64,000 nucleotides of DNA, taken from contig SCFE01000063.1 of the NCBI GenBank assembly GCA_004352715.1, positions 869,992-933,991 of the forward strand. Direction: 5' to 3'. The notes under the pieces are model-generated. The model saw only the letters and a program-made list of their open reading frames with translations, had not been told where the DNA came from and did no database searches. This DNA comes from Hofstenia miamia. Taxonomy: Eukaryota; Xenacoelomorpha; Acoela. Shown piece after piece: positions 23,401 to 30,365 of the stretch (the first letter of the stretch is position 1; each line of letters starts with the position of its first letter). Position numbers and translations under genes: made by a program.

Positions 23401-25350
23401 TTATCAAACTCATGAGAGTTTCTATTATTTTAATGGATACTATTCGGAATGCAACCCTCCGAATTGGCAAAAAATTTGCTTAGCAATTTTGTGTTTTGCA
23501 AAAGAGTTACTAGAAAGAAGAAAAGTTATTGATGCATTTATTTTACAGAATTGTGTTATTGAACATGTTGACAGTAGTATCGTTATTGAAGAATATGTTC
23601 AATGCAGTATTAGGATCGAGTTTGCGTTGTTATCCTAGGAAAAGTTTACTTTGCAATTTAGTAATTTTGAAAACTTATGAAAGACCCTGATGAAGAGGAT
23701 TGTCGAAAAGAATAGTATTCAGCTATTATATTTGTTTTTTATTTCAACAAGTCCGGGTTGCTTGGAATTGAAGGTTGGTGAATCTTAAAAATTCTAATCC
23801 GGAGTTTCGTTGATTTATTAAATCTTTGTTACTTTCGGATTCACCAATAATGCCTTATCTAACACTTCAAAATCCGGTTATGTAGTTCAGTAAGTCTCAA
23901 CCTTTTTTACCCATAGACCCCTCCAAAAAATCATATACATATATATATGTACTGGTAATAGTGTTAAGACTTTGAATATTTTTATGAAAACTTTTATTGC
24001 TTTTATCGCGACATTTAGAAACTTGGGCAAAAGAACATATAAGAGGGCATCCACAATCAGAAATACATATTCATGGATGTGCACCTAAGCTGAAAAATTT
24101 TAACATACTAGTAAAACATCGTGAAACTAAGATAGCAGAAGCCATATGTATTAAATCAACCAAGAAAACCTTAATAAACAAACAAAGACATCAATCAAAT
24201 TTAAACATTTATTAAAGATCAAAAACATTTAATGAAAAAGTTCGGGAACATTGCTACAAATGCTTGAAGATAACAACAATGTTTGTCGAAACATGTCGCG
24301 ATAAAAGCAATAAAAGTTTTCATAAAAAAATATATATAAATTAGTAGAGGAATTGTTAATATTAAGATATAGTAAATGATTGTTTTATTTTGAAGGAAAA
24401 CTACTAAAACAGCGTTGTTTTCTTCTAATTAAACTCTGTCCCAGTTAATAAGTAAGCCGGTTTTTATGAAAATGAGGTAGTATGATATAAACACGAGTAT
24501 AATTTCAAGTTTTGATTTTCATTTTTTTTATAATATGCACAAGATCCTAAACTATCTAATTCGAGCCAAAACCATGGTATTTACGCTATAATAAAACCCA
24601 ATTATTGATATAAAACTTATTAACTGGCACAGAGTTTAATTGCTATGAAAAAAGAGCACAGCTGCGTGAATATTTTTACTTTAGATATTTTAAAATTTTT
24701 GTCGAAATTTCATTCTCAATAATGAATTAGAATTTGCTATTAACCAACAGAAATTCACCCTGGACCCCTAAGTCGCTATATTTTGGGTGTTGATCACCAT
24801 TAAAGCTATATGGAACCCGGCTGGAAGCCACTGGTGTAGATCCATTATCAATAATAATGACAACTCCCTGTCCCACAACACAGTATTCTTATTGTTTTTC
24901 GATTTTTAATTTTACTATTTTTGGTTTTTAGCGGTTGTATTTTTGCAACGTTCTTCCCTTTTCTCATTGTCAGCGCCAATGATGCTAACATTCCAATGGT
25001 TGAATTGTAAGTTTTTATTCTAAAATTTTATTCTATTTCACTCATAACTTTAAAATACATAATTTGAGCAGGTTTGGTGATTTTTATGACTACTACTAAA
25101 AACTAATTTCGACTCATACTTTGATTGTTATGACCGGTCTAGTGAGCAATTGGTAAGCATACTTTTTATAATTTTTATTGGTTCTTATAAGTGTTGAATT
25201 GATTGGTTCTTAGGTTAACCCTAAAAATCTGCTTTGTAGTAATTAATCTTGCGTATTCATGTTGTTTTTAGTCCATTCAAGTTTAAAGTGTTTCTTCCCG
25301 TTATTGCATTCTCCAATGCTGCATCAGGACTTTTTCATCGGAAAGCTTGA
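2332..25350 (+). CDS. EI24: EI24 homologue (ER multipass membrane autophagy protein), 8 exons
   Basis: Exons: 2332-2519, 13640-13704, 19491-19674, 20150-20284, 20405-20516, 23255-23366, 24932-25006, 25272-25350, all with GT-AG introns and matching phases (2,1,0,0,1,2,2). The protein is about 316 aa; human EI24 is about 340. Recognisable blocks in order: an N-terminal charged helix (AKDFLCGSRDAIRG, VLDNEIAEKERLR), SSRVIQCALLNGGLFW, RLFVPNILQ, FWVVPLFCVTRLVNVFWWQ, DIADAIFKK, IIADILFSIFIETVFILQ, HMHFALLYSLYAFEYKWFN, NWPYFIGFGVPMAFLTS, GCIFATFFPFLIVSANDA and SNAASGLFHRK. Several are hydrophobic membrane segments. EI24 family proteins sit in the ER membrane and act in autophagy and p53-linked apoptosis. 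Exon 3 is one base short of an open frame (see its entry). Intron 1 (11.1 kb) contains another complete gene. The start is ATG 2332; ATG 2344 is also possible and matches the family N-terminus slightly better. Confidence 0.92.
2520..4912. other. EI24 intron 1, 5' part; no gene seen
   Basis: AT-rich, with no supported exon. It holds a short palindromic area near 3430-3510 (AATATCAATGCTA followed by its complement), a G-run with CT-rich complement at about 3868-3885, and a possible MITE relic at 4200-4412 whose ends carry GCGATGC and GCATCGC. The last few hundred bases should include the promoter of the nested gene. Confidence 0.4.
4913..7791 (+). CDS. AJM1: AJM1-like protein with MYND-like Cys/His cluster, nested in EI24 intron 1
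   Basis: Four exons: 4913-5188, 5364-5739, 6196-6453, 6542-7791, with introns of 175, 456 and 88 bp and phases 0, 1, 1. The sum is 2160 nt, giving 719 aa. Residues 1-92 include a hydrophobic segment (VVFARALLSTILALLFSHIY) then a basic stretch. Exon 2 is Ser/Thr-rich and looks disordered. Exon 3 carries LSTPEWFRKSE. Exon 4 carries the cluster at about residues 420-465: C-x4-C, then C-x2-C-x4-C-x3-C (CHQCYTYYCSRKC), then H-x3-H-x3-C, a MYND-type arrangement. It is followed by about 250 residues of a folded-looking C-terminus (FYSHGKGVLLTFFKDLAAL). This combination resembles apical junction molecule AJM-1/AJM1, which works at epithelial cell junctions. Family naming is from remembered similarity and could be wrong; the gene model is firmer. 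The stop TAG at 7789 is followed by an ATTAAA at about 7880. Confidence 0.72.
7792..13639. other. EI24 intron 1, 3' part; no firm gene
   Basis: Long AT-rich intron sequence. The first part holds the 3' UTR of the nested gene. Apart from the weak minus-strand frame at 8901-9143, nothing coding is supported. Around 11490-11620 there are clustered AATTGATT-type words in both orientations, perhaps a decayed MITE. At 12470-12580 a short repeat of TTTAAATTGAATGCG-like units appears three to four times. Confidence 0.4.
8901..9143 (-). other. Unrecognised minus-strand open frame, possible exon
   Basis: An 80-codon frame from ATG to TGA with unusual composition for random AT-rich DNA: several Trp, Cys and Pro residues (RPDKSCCAEIDLIDPGG, FHMCQWSWDNN) near the C-terminus. 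I recognise no family and see no signal peptide. It lies inside EI24 intron 1, antisense. It could be an exon, a small gene or an insertion relic. Confidence 0.2.
13640..13704 (+). CDS. EI24: EI24 exon 2 (alternative 5' acceptor at 13592)
   Basis: Acceptor gtttag|A and donor TTT|gtaatt; enters phase 2, leaves phase 1. It encodes STPVSSRVIQCALLNGGLFWV, matching the family block SRIFQC...NGGVFW. A second in-phase acceptor (attgcag|A, exon start 13592) would add 16 residues, four of them cysteine-rich in CSNKCSKC. The shorter form fits the family length better. TGG|gtttgt at 13701 is another possible donor but would be phase 0 and would not fit the next exon. Confidence 0.8.
13841..14121 (+). 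repeat. Two tandem copies of a hairpin-forming unit
   Basis: Two units about 235 bp apart share a layout: GACGC...TGTAC, a short loop, then TACA...GTCGAAAG. Unit 1 (about 13845-13884) can pair CGACGC with GCGTCG and TGTA with TACA. Unit 2 (about 14078-14119) can pair GAC-CTCTGTAC with GTACAAAGAGTC. Each is followed by GAAAG and a CGTACA/CGTACAC run. The pairing is kept although the sequence has drifted. The function is unknown. Confidence 0.35.
14146..14146. other. Single undetermined base
   Basis: One N in the middle of otherwise called sequence, in EI24 intron 2. Confidence 0.95.
14428..16287. mobile_element. hAT-like element relic with TIRs, inserted in a TA repeat
   Basis: The left end reads CAGTGGCGTCGCGTGG...AAGGGCCCCC and the right end reads GGGCCCCTTAAGACGCGACG then CCAAC. 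These are inverted copies of a GGCGTCGCGT...GGGCCC terminus. CAGTGGCGT is a common hAT end. Both flanks are (TA)n tracts, so the 8-bp target duplication would be TATATATA and cannot be proved. No transposase reading frame survives; the interior open frames on both strands look random. Confidence 0.5.
17020..17590 (+). mobile_element. LINE C-terminal relic with 3' UTR
   Basis: 17110-17331 encodes a LINE C-terminal tail (FHHISIKLWNNLDYETRIEK, the usual 'WNxL' motif), ending in stops. It is followed by a 3' UTR whose last 25 bases (17562-17586) are repeated exactly at 55994-56018. The upstream 16900-17100 part is a low-complexity TTTATTATT region. Confidence 0.65.
17738..18469. mobile_element. 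piggyBac-type non-autonomous element (MITE), TTAA flanked
   Basis: Both ends are CCCTATTCCAGTTGGG in inverted orientation (16 of 16 bases). The element is bordered by TTAA at 17734-17737 and 18470-18473, the target duplication of piggyBac transposons, whose termini also start with CCC/CCY. A G-run follows the left TIR; a G-run/C-run palindrome (about 18403-18430) precedes the right one. It is 732 bp with no transposase frame. An internal segment (about 17881-17955) is repeated at 19325-19396. Confidence 0.8.
18474..19490. other. EI24 intron 2, last part
   Basis: No exon. 18640-18990 has phrases such as GTACCCGCACGTACATG and several GCCCG/CGGGC words, likely a decayed DNA transposon. 19325-19396 is a nearly identical copy of part of the piggyBac-type MITE interior (17881-17955), so a second, truncated copy once inserted here. 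Confidence 0.5.
19491..19674 (+). CDS. EI24: EI24 exon 3, apparent one-base frame break
   Basis: Acceptor atcaaag|AT and donor CAG|gtacgg. The first part reads FVNRLFVPNILQKLMSVLV (family YRVFIPVLQ block). The second part reads DDSFLYYAISFLARF, then VTLVFSIFWVVPLFCV and TRLVNVFWWQ, clearly the next family block, but in a different frame. The exon is 184 nt; 185 would restore the frame and make the total coding length 951 nt (317 codons). One base therefore appears to be missing between about 19532 and 19553. No intron with matching phase fits the break. Confidence 0.8.
20150..20284 (+). CDS. EI24: EI24 exon 4
   Basis: Acceptor ttgttttag|GAT, donor CAG|gtaatt, 45 codons, phase 0 at both ends. 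It carries DIADAIFKK, the most diagnostic EI24 block (DIADLAFE in human), followed by a hydrophobic segment IIADILFSIFIETVFILQ. Confidence 0.93.
20405..20516 (+). CDS. EI24: EI24 exon 5
   Basis: Acceptor ctttttag|AGT, donor CTTG|gtatgt (phase 1). It encodes FGWLGNLISHMHFALLYSLY then AFEYKWFNLG, aligning with the family segment LLHMSLLYSLYCFEYRWFN. Separated from exon 4 by a 120-bp intron. Confidence 0.93.
21880..22150 (+). mobile_element. hAT transposase C-terminal relic
   Basis: With one in-frame stop, the plus strand at about 22010-22140 reads MLMSLVPNSVYIERGFSIMS then LSQTEL, stop, NHLSHEKLQKL. The VxxxVxxERGFSxxxxxxTxLRNxLxxExL pattern is the hAT dimerisation region. The upstream bases down to about 21880 are GC-richer and probably belong to the same relic. 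It lies in EI24 intron 5. Confidence 0.6.
23255..23366 (+). CDS. EI24: EI24 exon 6
   Basis: Acceptor gaatttag|GG, donor ATTAG|gtagta, phase 1 to phase 2. It encodes NWPYFIGFGVPMAFLTSSSE then SFII, matching NWPYYFGFGLPLAFLT in the family. The open frame past the donor (to 23638, in another frame) is intronic. Confidence 0.93.
23888..24833. mobile_element. hAT-like element with imperfect TIRs and target duplication
   Basis: The left end is CAGTAAGTCTCAACCTTTTT with ACCCATAGACCCC after it. The right end, inverted, is CAGTGGCTTCCAGCCGGGTT then CCA. These match the widespread hAT terminus CAGTGGTTCTCAACC...ACCC. The flanks ATGTAGTT and GTGTAGAT agree at 6 of 8 positions, as expected for an aged 8-bp duplication. 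A Penelope-like fragment sits inside (23977-24335). It lies in EI24 intron 6. Confidence 0.5.
23977..24335 (+). mobile_element. Penelope-like element fragment bounded by 35-bp inverted repeats
   Basis: 23997-24215 encodes a peptide like the end of Penelope-like GIY-YIG domains: HIHGCAPKLKNFNILVKH then RETKIAEAICIKSTKKTLIN. The RE...EAIxI...LN pattern is typical. The fragment is flanked by a 35-base inverted repeat (TTTATGAAAACTTTTATTGC... at the left, its complement at about 24294-24331). The inner side of the right arm is preceded by CTTGAAGA...GTCGAAAC, which resembles a hammerhead core. Confidence 0.6.
24932..25006 (+). CDS. EI24: EI24 exon 7
   Basis: Acceptor ggtttttag|C, donor GAATT|gtaagt, phase 2 to phase 2. 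It encodes SGCIFATFFPFLIVSANDAN, the last long hydrophobic segment, matching SGCLFSILFPLFIISANEA. Confidence 0.93.
25272..25350 (+). CDS. EI24: EI24 exon 8, terminal
   Basis: Acceptor tgtttttag|T. It encodes PFKFKVFLPVIAFSNAASGL then FHRKA and TGA at 25348. It corresponds to the family block LRLFSLVVFLSNRLFHK, but the protein ends about 25 residues earlier than the human one. Confidence 0.9.
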
Positions 25351-25569
25351 TGTTAATTTTGTATTTCTTTTTTAGATTAGCTCATTTATACATTTGTGTT
25401 TATTTGTTTAACATCTAGTTTAAATTCTTCCTTGTTTTAATGATTTAATTTATTGAAATGTACAGTTTTAACGCATCATTTATGTAAATTTTGAAATCTT
25501 TTTTACATTCTGCACTGGAGTCACTACTTTAAAAGTTTATATTGTAATATAGTCGATATAATTTCAAGA
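25351..25569. other. EI24 3' flank
   Basis: Probable 3' UTR and downstream sequence of EI24. I saw no clean AATAAA within 200 bp of the stop, so the cleavage site is unknown. Confidence 0.3.
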
Positions 25570-26990
25570 AAAATTTTATATGATGATTAAAGAAATATAT
25601 TTGGCAAAACAGCTTAGAATTTTTAAAATACAAATGAATACACGTTTTTGTAAACAGAAAACAAAAGGCCAAAAAATTCTTTTTAATCAAATTACTGAGC
25701 ATTTTTACAAACACGATCTTTACTCCAAAACACAACATGCTTTTCGTACAGGTATTTCCACCAGCGACGATTTAGCTATTGAAAAATGGAGAAAAACGAT
25801 AGATGCTAATGAATACTCAGCAGTAGCTTGCTAAGACCTTTCGAAAGCATTCGATTCAATTGATCATAGCATATTACTACAAAAAGTTAAATGTCTAGGT
25901 TTTTCTAATGATTGTATGGGTTTCATTTCTAGTTACTTGTATAATCGTATGCAACGAGTAAAGCTTAATAAATCTTTCACATAGAGTTTATACTAAAAAA
26001 TGAGTACCACAGGGGACAATTTTGGGTACCTTACTATTTAATATTTATATCAACGATTTGTCTGAATTAACAACATCTGACGTTGTACAATATGCCGATG
26101 ATACGATGCTATTTAATTCTAATAAATCTTCCGAAAAAGCCATTCAAACTCTCGAAAAAATTGTACTTCTCTCACTAAATATTTTGCTTCCTTAAGGCTA
26201 AGAGTGAATCCTTTAAAATCTCAATTCTGCATGTACTGATACCTCACAATATAAACTTAAGTTTAACGGCATTCATATAAAGCAAGTTGAGTCCTTTAAA
26301 TACCTTGGAATTATTTGTGATTCACATTTAAATTTTGAAAAGCAACTAAATCATATTCCTAGAAAATGGCCATATCGATTAAAGCAATTAACTTAATTTC
26401 TCAAAAACTTCCAATTAAAGAACTATAGCAAAAATTCAATTAATTCATACTCTAGTATTAAGACATTTCAACTATGCGAATATACTTTACGGAGATATAA
26501 ACAAAAAATCCCCCAGAAAATTTCAGGTACAACTAAATTGGGCTATCAAAGTAGAAGTTAATAATCATAGCTTTAATAAGAATAATGAATACAGAATATT
26601 CTCAAACTTATTTCTACATCCACAATGCTATATCTTTATAAATGTCCTAAAGATATTCTTCAAAATAATTAATAATACTTTCCCATATAACAAAAATGAC
26701 TTTTTTTCCGAAAGAATAATTAATAAACAAAACCAAAGAATGCATTTAATTGAATCAGTTAGGTATAAAAAGCGTATAATGAAAAACATTTTTCTAAACA
26801 CAGCTATAAATATATGAAATGAATTACCAAAATACATCAAACAAATAAATACTTTAAAAAATTTTAAGATTGGTATTAAAAATACTCTTGCACCTTTAAT
26901 ATAAAAAGAATGAAATGGCGAGGTTATAAATTTTACAATCCTGATTACTCTATTAATAGAAACTAACATCGCCATAACCCAAGTTAATTA
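25570..26990 (+). mobile_element. LINE reverse transcriptase relic
   Basis: Decayed non-LTR RT with frameshifts and stops. In order: FNQITEHFYKHDLYSKTQHA with FRTG (QxGFR box), YSAVAC, DLSKAFDSIDHSILLQKV (first catalytic Asp box), FISSYLYNRMQRVKLNK, a broken GxPQGxILGPLLFNIYIND region, then QYADDTMLF (catalytic YADD, about 26090-26110). The region 26770-26890 gives the C-terminal NELPKYIKQINTLKNFK motif. Stops are frequent, so it is not functional. Confidence 0.88.
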
Positions 26991-27124
26991 TCATTATTTG
27001 TAAATATTTCTTGTTTTGTTTTATATTATTTTTTTGTATTTGTTTTCTTGACGCTTTCAGAATTTAATCAGTATTTTTATTGTCCAAACAATTTCTGAAT
27101 ATAGATATTTCTTCTTCTGACCAA

Positions 27125-27345
27125 TTTGTTGCAGTAGCCTGTCTCGACCTTTCAAAAGCCTTTGACTCTATTAATCACGATATCTTATATATAAAAGCTA
27201 GGGTTTTGTGAAAGTAGCGTCAAATTAAATAATACTTTCTCTAATTGGCTATCTATAAAAAACGGAGTACCGCAAGGTACCATTCTTGGACCGCTACTTT
27301 TTAACGTATATGTAAACAACATGCAGCAAAATGTACCCTATGCCA
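27125..27345 (+). mobile_element. LINE RT fragment, second copy
   Basis: It reads AVACLDLSKAFDSINHDIL, then after a deletion KNGVPQGTILGPLLFNVYVN. These are the RT boxes of the same family as the 25.6-27 kb copy. The middle of the domain is deleted. Confidence 0.8.
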
Positions 27346-27479
27346 ACATGTGTCAATTATTTCATGCTTTAATCATGAGTCATTTTAATTACGCTTTTTT
27401 CAAATTTAAGTGAATCATTAGTAAAAAAAAAACTTACAATTAAAATTGGCATTGAATGTTTGTCAGAAGAACTCTCCTC

Positions 27480-27897
27480 CAAAACAATAAATTGTATTTT
27501 GTCATCCATACTGTTTCCAAATCAACTTTTTTATTAATATTTTGATTAAGTTTTTTAAAATAACAAATCAATTACCTCCTTATTACTCAATATCATTTTC
27601 AAACTTTTGTCATAAGCGCAATATAAAAACTAATTATTATACTAGTATTAAATTTAGTAACAATATCAAACAGTCTTTTATTAATGTTGCAATTCGCAAT
27701 TGGAATCGATTACCAAATGAAATTAAAATGATTAAGAGTGGAATTGAAAACATTTGTTGAAGGAAAAATTCATTTTGGTTAAATCATGGATGGGATTCAA
27801 ATTTTACAATAAAGATTATAAATAACGCGGATTTTGTAGTCTTGATATTTTTTGTAAATATTTTATAGTTATTTGTTTTCATTCTTGATGCTATTCA
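27480..27897 (+). mobile_element. LINE C-terminal relic
   Basis: 27542-27760 encodes IKFFKITNQLPPYY, NIKTNYYTSIKF, and AIRNWNRLPNEIK, the usual C-terminus of this LINE group. It is followed by a 3' UTR ending at the AAGT microsatellite. Confidence 0.7.
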
Positions 27898-27899
27898 GA

Positions 27900-27938
<39 letters not shown>
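27898..27938. repeat. (AAGT)n microsatellite
   Basis: About ten AAGT units. It sits between a plus-strand LINE end and sequence that may be a minus-strand LINE 3' end. A related, less regular AAGT/AAGA tract lies at 46841-46880 beside another minus-strand LINE. Confidence 0.9.
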
Positions 27939-27939
<1 letters not shown>

Positions 27940-28639
27940 CTTTTATTATTATGATAATCATCATAACATTAAGATTATGAATAAAGGAGAGTTCACGATT
28001 TCAGGAATCGGCTGGGGAAGAGGGATAGTTCTTTAGAGCTGGTCGTTTTCCTTACTGACGGCATTCTGTGTCGTAGCTTTGTCATTGCAGTCTTGTAATT
28101 AAAAATATTATCTGAATAAAGAATGTCTTATCTTATAGAAAGGGTAATGAGATTATTGCGCTTATTACATAGATACATCAAATTTGTAATAATTCCCTGC
28201 CATTTGTAAAAATGTGATTGATAATTAAATTTCAGGTAAATCAGCAATACAGAACAACATACATGCATGGCCATGATAGTCAAAAAATTTCCAAAATGTA
28301 TTCAATATTAGCTCAATAGTCAAATATGTTAGGTGAACAAATCCCAGATTTATTTAAGTGAATGAATTTATAAAGCCAATTTAATACCTATTAGATGTTT
28401 TTGTTTACAATATTTAACAAAGTAATGTTATTAATAATGCACTGTATTTTTTTGAAATCTCTATTATTTATTAATCAATGTTTAATAACATAAACATCAA
28501 ATAATGAACACATAAGTACAAATGAGTTTCAAAAAAAGCGCATGTTAAAACCAATATCAGGAACCTTTGTTTTCTACAGGAATATATGAGGCAACTTCCA
28601 ATTCATCAGTTAATTCCACAATGCCAACATTAAAACGAT

Positions 28640-28893
28640 CTTAATTACATCTTGACTCGCAACCCTCCAACAGCGATTGATTTCTTTTCCCCGCCACCGA
28701 GCTTCAAGAAATCTTTGATGGCTTTCCTCTTTGCTGAGCCCTTCTACGACTTCGCCTACTCTTCCATTTGCTCCTATTTCATCTCCTGTGACTGTCCTCG
28801 CTGCCGTAAAACTTGACTTGTTTTTATTTTCTTGTTGTGTATGCCTTCAGCGGCTAAATAAAGTCATTGATTATTATTATTATTATTATTAAA
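28640..28893 (+). mobile_element. LINE 3' end with ATT tail
   Basis: This GC-richer block matches the inverted copy at about 361-560 over most of its length, including GCTTCAAGAAATCTTTGATG, CTCTTTGCTGAGCCCTTCT and CAGCGGCTAAATAAAGTCA. It ends in (ATT)n at 28874-28890, the family's tail. Confidence 0.75.
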
Positions 28894-29099
28894 CTTGATT
28901 TAAAATCACAGCATCTTCAGGCTAGAAACGAATGTGATTGGCAATCATTTACTTCAATAACTACCGACACATGCAACCCCTTTTAGCCAAATTTGTCTTC
29001 TATACTTCTTTTTTCATCAGAAAACCACTGAATGTTATCAGCGATCAAATGTCGATTAGCACAACCTGAACAAGTCGCAATGACAACACCTTCGACATA

Positions 29100-30365
29100 A
29101 ACCTGTCTAGAAATTACAACAAAGTAAAGATTTCGTCCATGCGTTCTTGTTTATCTAAAGTCCCTAGTACACACGCGGCATTATGTTGAATAATTATCGA
29201 TGTTGTTGATTGATACAGAAATTCTTTTGCTCGTTTATCGCCAGATATATTTACAAGTTTGTCTCTTAGATCTTTCAAAAAACTTTTCTTTGAAGGTCCG
29301 CAATTTCCTTGAGTATCGAAAGCAAGGGGTTGGAACAAGTAGNNNNNNNNNNNNNNNNNNNNNNNNNNNNNNNNNNNNNNNNNNNNNNNNNNNNNNNNNN
29401 NNNNNNNNNNNNNNNNNNNNNNNNNNNNNNNNNNNNNNNNNNNNNNNNNNNNNNNNNNNNNNNNNNNNNNNNNNNNNNNNNNNNNNNNNNNNNNNNNNNN
29501 NNNNNNNNNNNNNNNNNNNNNNNNNNNNNNNNNNNNNNNNNNNNNNNNNNNNNNNNNNNNNNNNNNNNNNNNNNNNNNNNNNNNNNNNNNNNNNNNNNNN
29601 NNNNNNNNNNNNNNNNNNNNNNNNNNNNNNNNNNNNNNNNNNNNNNNNNNNNNNNNNNNNNNNNNNNNNNNNNNNNNNNNNNNNNNNNNNNNNNNNNNNN
29701 NNNNNNNNNNNNNNNNNNNNNNNNNNNNNNNNNNNNNNNNNNNNNNNNNNNNNNNNNNNNNNNNNNNNNNNNNNNNNNNNNNNNNNNNNNNNNNNNNNNN
29801 NNNNNNNNNNNNNNNNNNNNNNNNNNNNNNNNNNNNNNNNNNNNNNNNNNNNNNNNNNNNNNNNNNNNNNNNNNNNNNNNNNNNNNNNNNNNNNNNNNNN
29901 NNNNNNNNNNNNNNNNNNNNNNNNNNNNNNNNNNNNNNNNNNNNNNNNNNNNNNNNNNNNNNNNNNNNNNNNNNNNNNNNNNCCACCTCTCGACCAATCA
30001 GAAAAAAGTGTAACCTCCTTCTGCCCTCTTTTACTACTAAAACTAATTCTAATTTGAGCGTCAGTACATTTTAAACCCAGAGATTTTGATGGCAGTGCAT
30101 TCAACCAGGAACCTTGAAATTTGCCCTTAAAGGCGGTTAATCTTTTTTTATTGTATTCGTTGCATCCGAAAATGATGTCACTAAAAATTTTTTCATGTAC
30201 CGGTTCCAGCCAATCCTTTTGAAAAGGTGAGTCACAGGGTAAAACAGTGGAGGTCAGTTGGTTTTGCCATGCACGGAGGGCTGAATTAGAATAAATGTCG
30301 GGAAGTCTCTTGCCATGCAATATATTGCTTATTAGCTTGAAAGATCCAGTCACAGACGCTAAATA
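29100..30365 (-). mobile_element. LINE C-terminal region interrupted by an assembly gap
   Basis: The minus strand from 30353 reads SNILHGKRLPDIY, LRAWQNQLTSTVLPCD, then FQGSWLNALPSKSLGLK and IRISFSS. This is the conserved SxxWLxALPxxxLGLxLxDxxxRIAxxxRLG region of an invertebrate LINE family. After the gap it continues as PLAFDTQGNCGPSKKSFL, LRDKLVNISGDKRAKEFLYQ and HNAACVLGTLD, ending at 29114. The piece is intact enough to be fairly young. Confidence 0.8.
29343..29982. other. Assembly gap, 640 N
   Basis: Run of undetermined bases inside the minus-strand LINE. It probably hides the middle of the LINE C-terminal domain. Confidence 0.98.

Noticed and set aside
23315-23638. 107-codon open frame overlapping EI24 exon 6
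   Set aside because: It is in a different frame from the exon and runs past its splice donor into the intron.
26628-26975. 115-codon minus-strand open frame
   Set aside because: It is the complement of a LINE C-terminal region read on the plus strand (NELPKYIKQINTLKNFK) and is hydrophobic only because of the AT content.
29114-30057. Several overlapping open frames of 230-370 codons on both strands
   Set aside because: Most of their length is the N gap. Only the minus-strand frames ending at 29114 and starting at 30353 carry real LINE protein.
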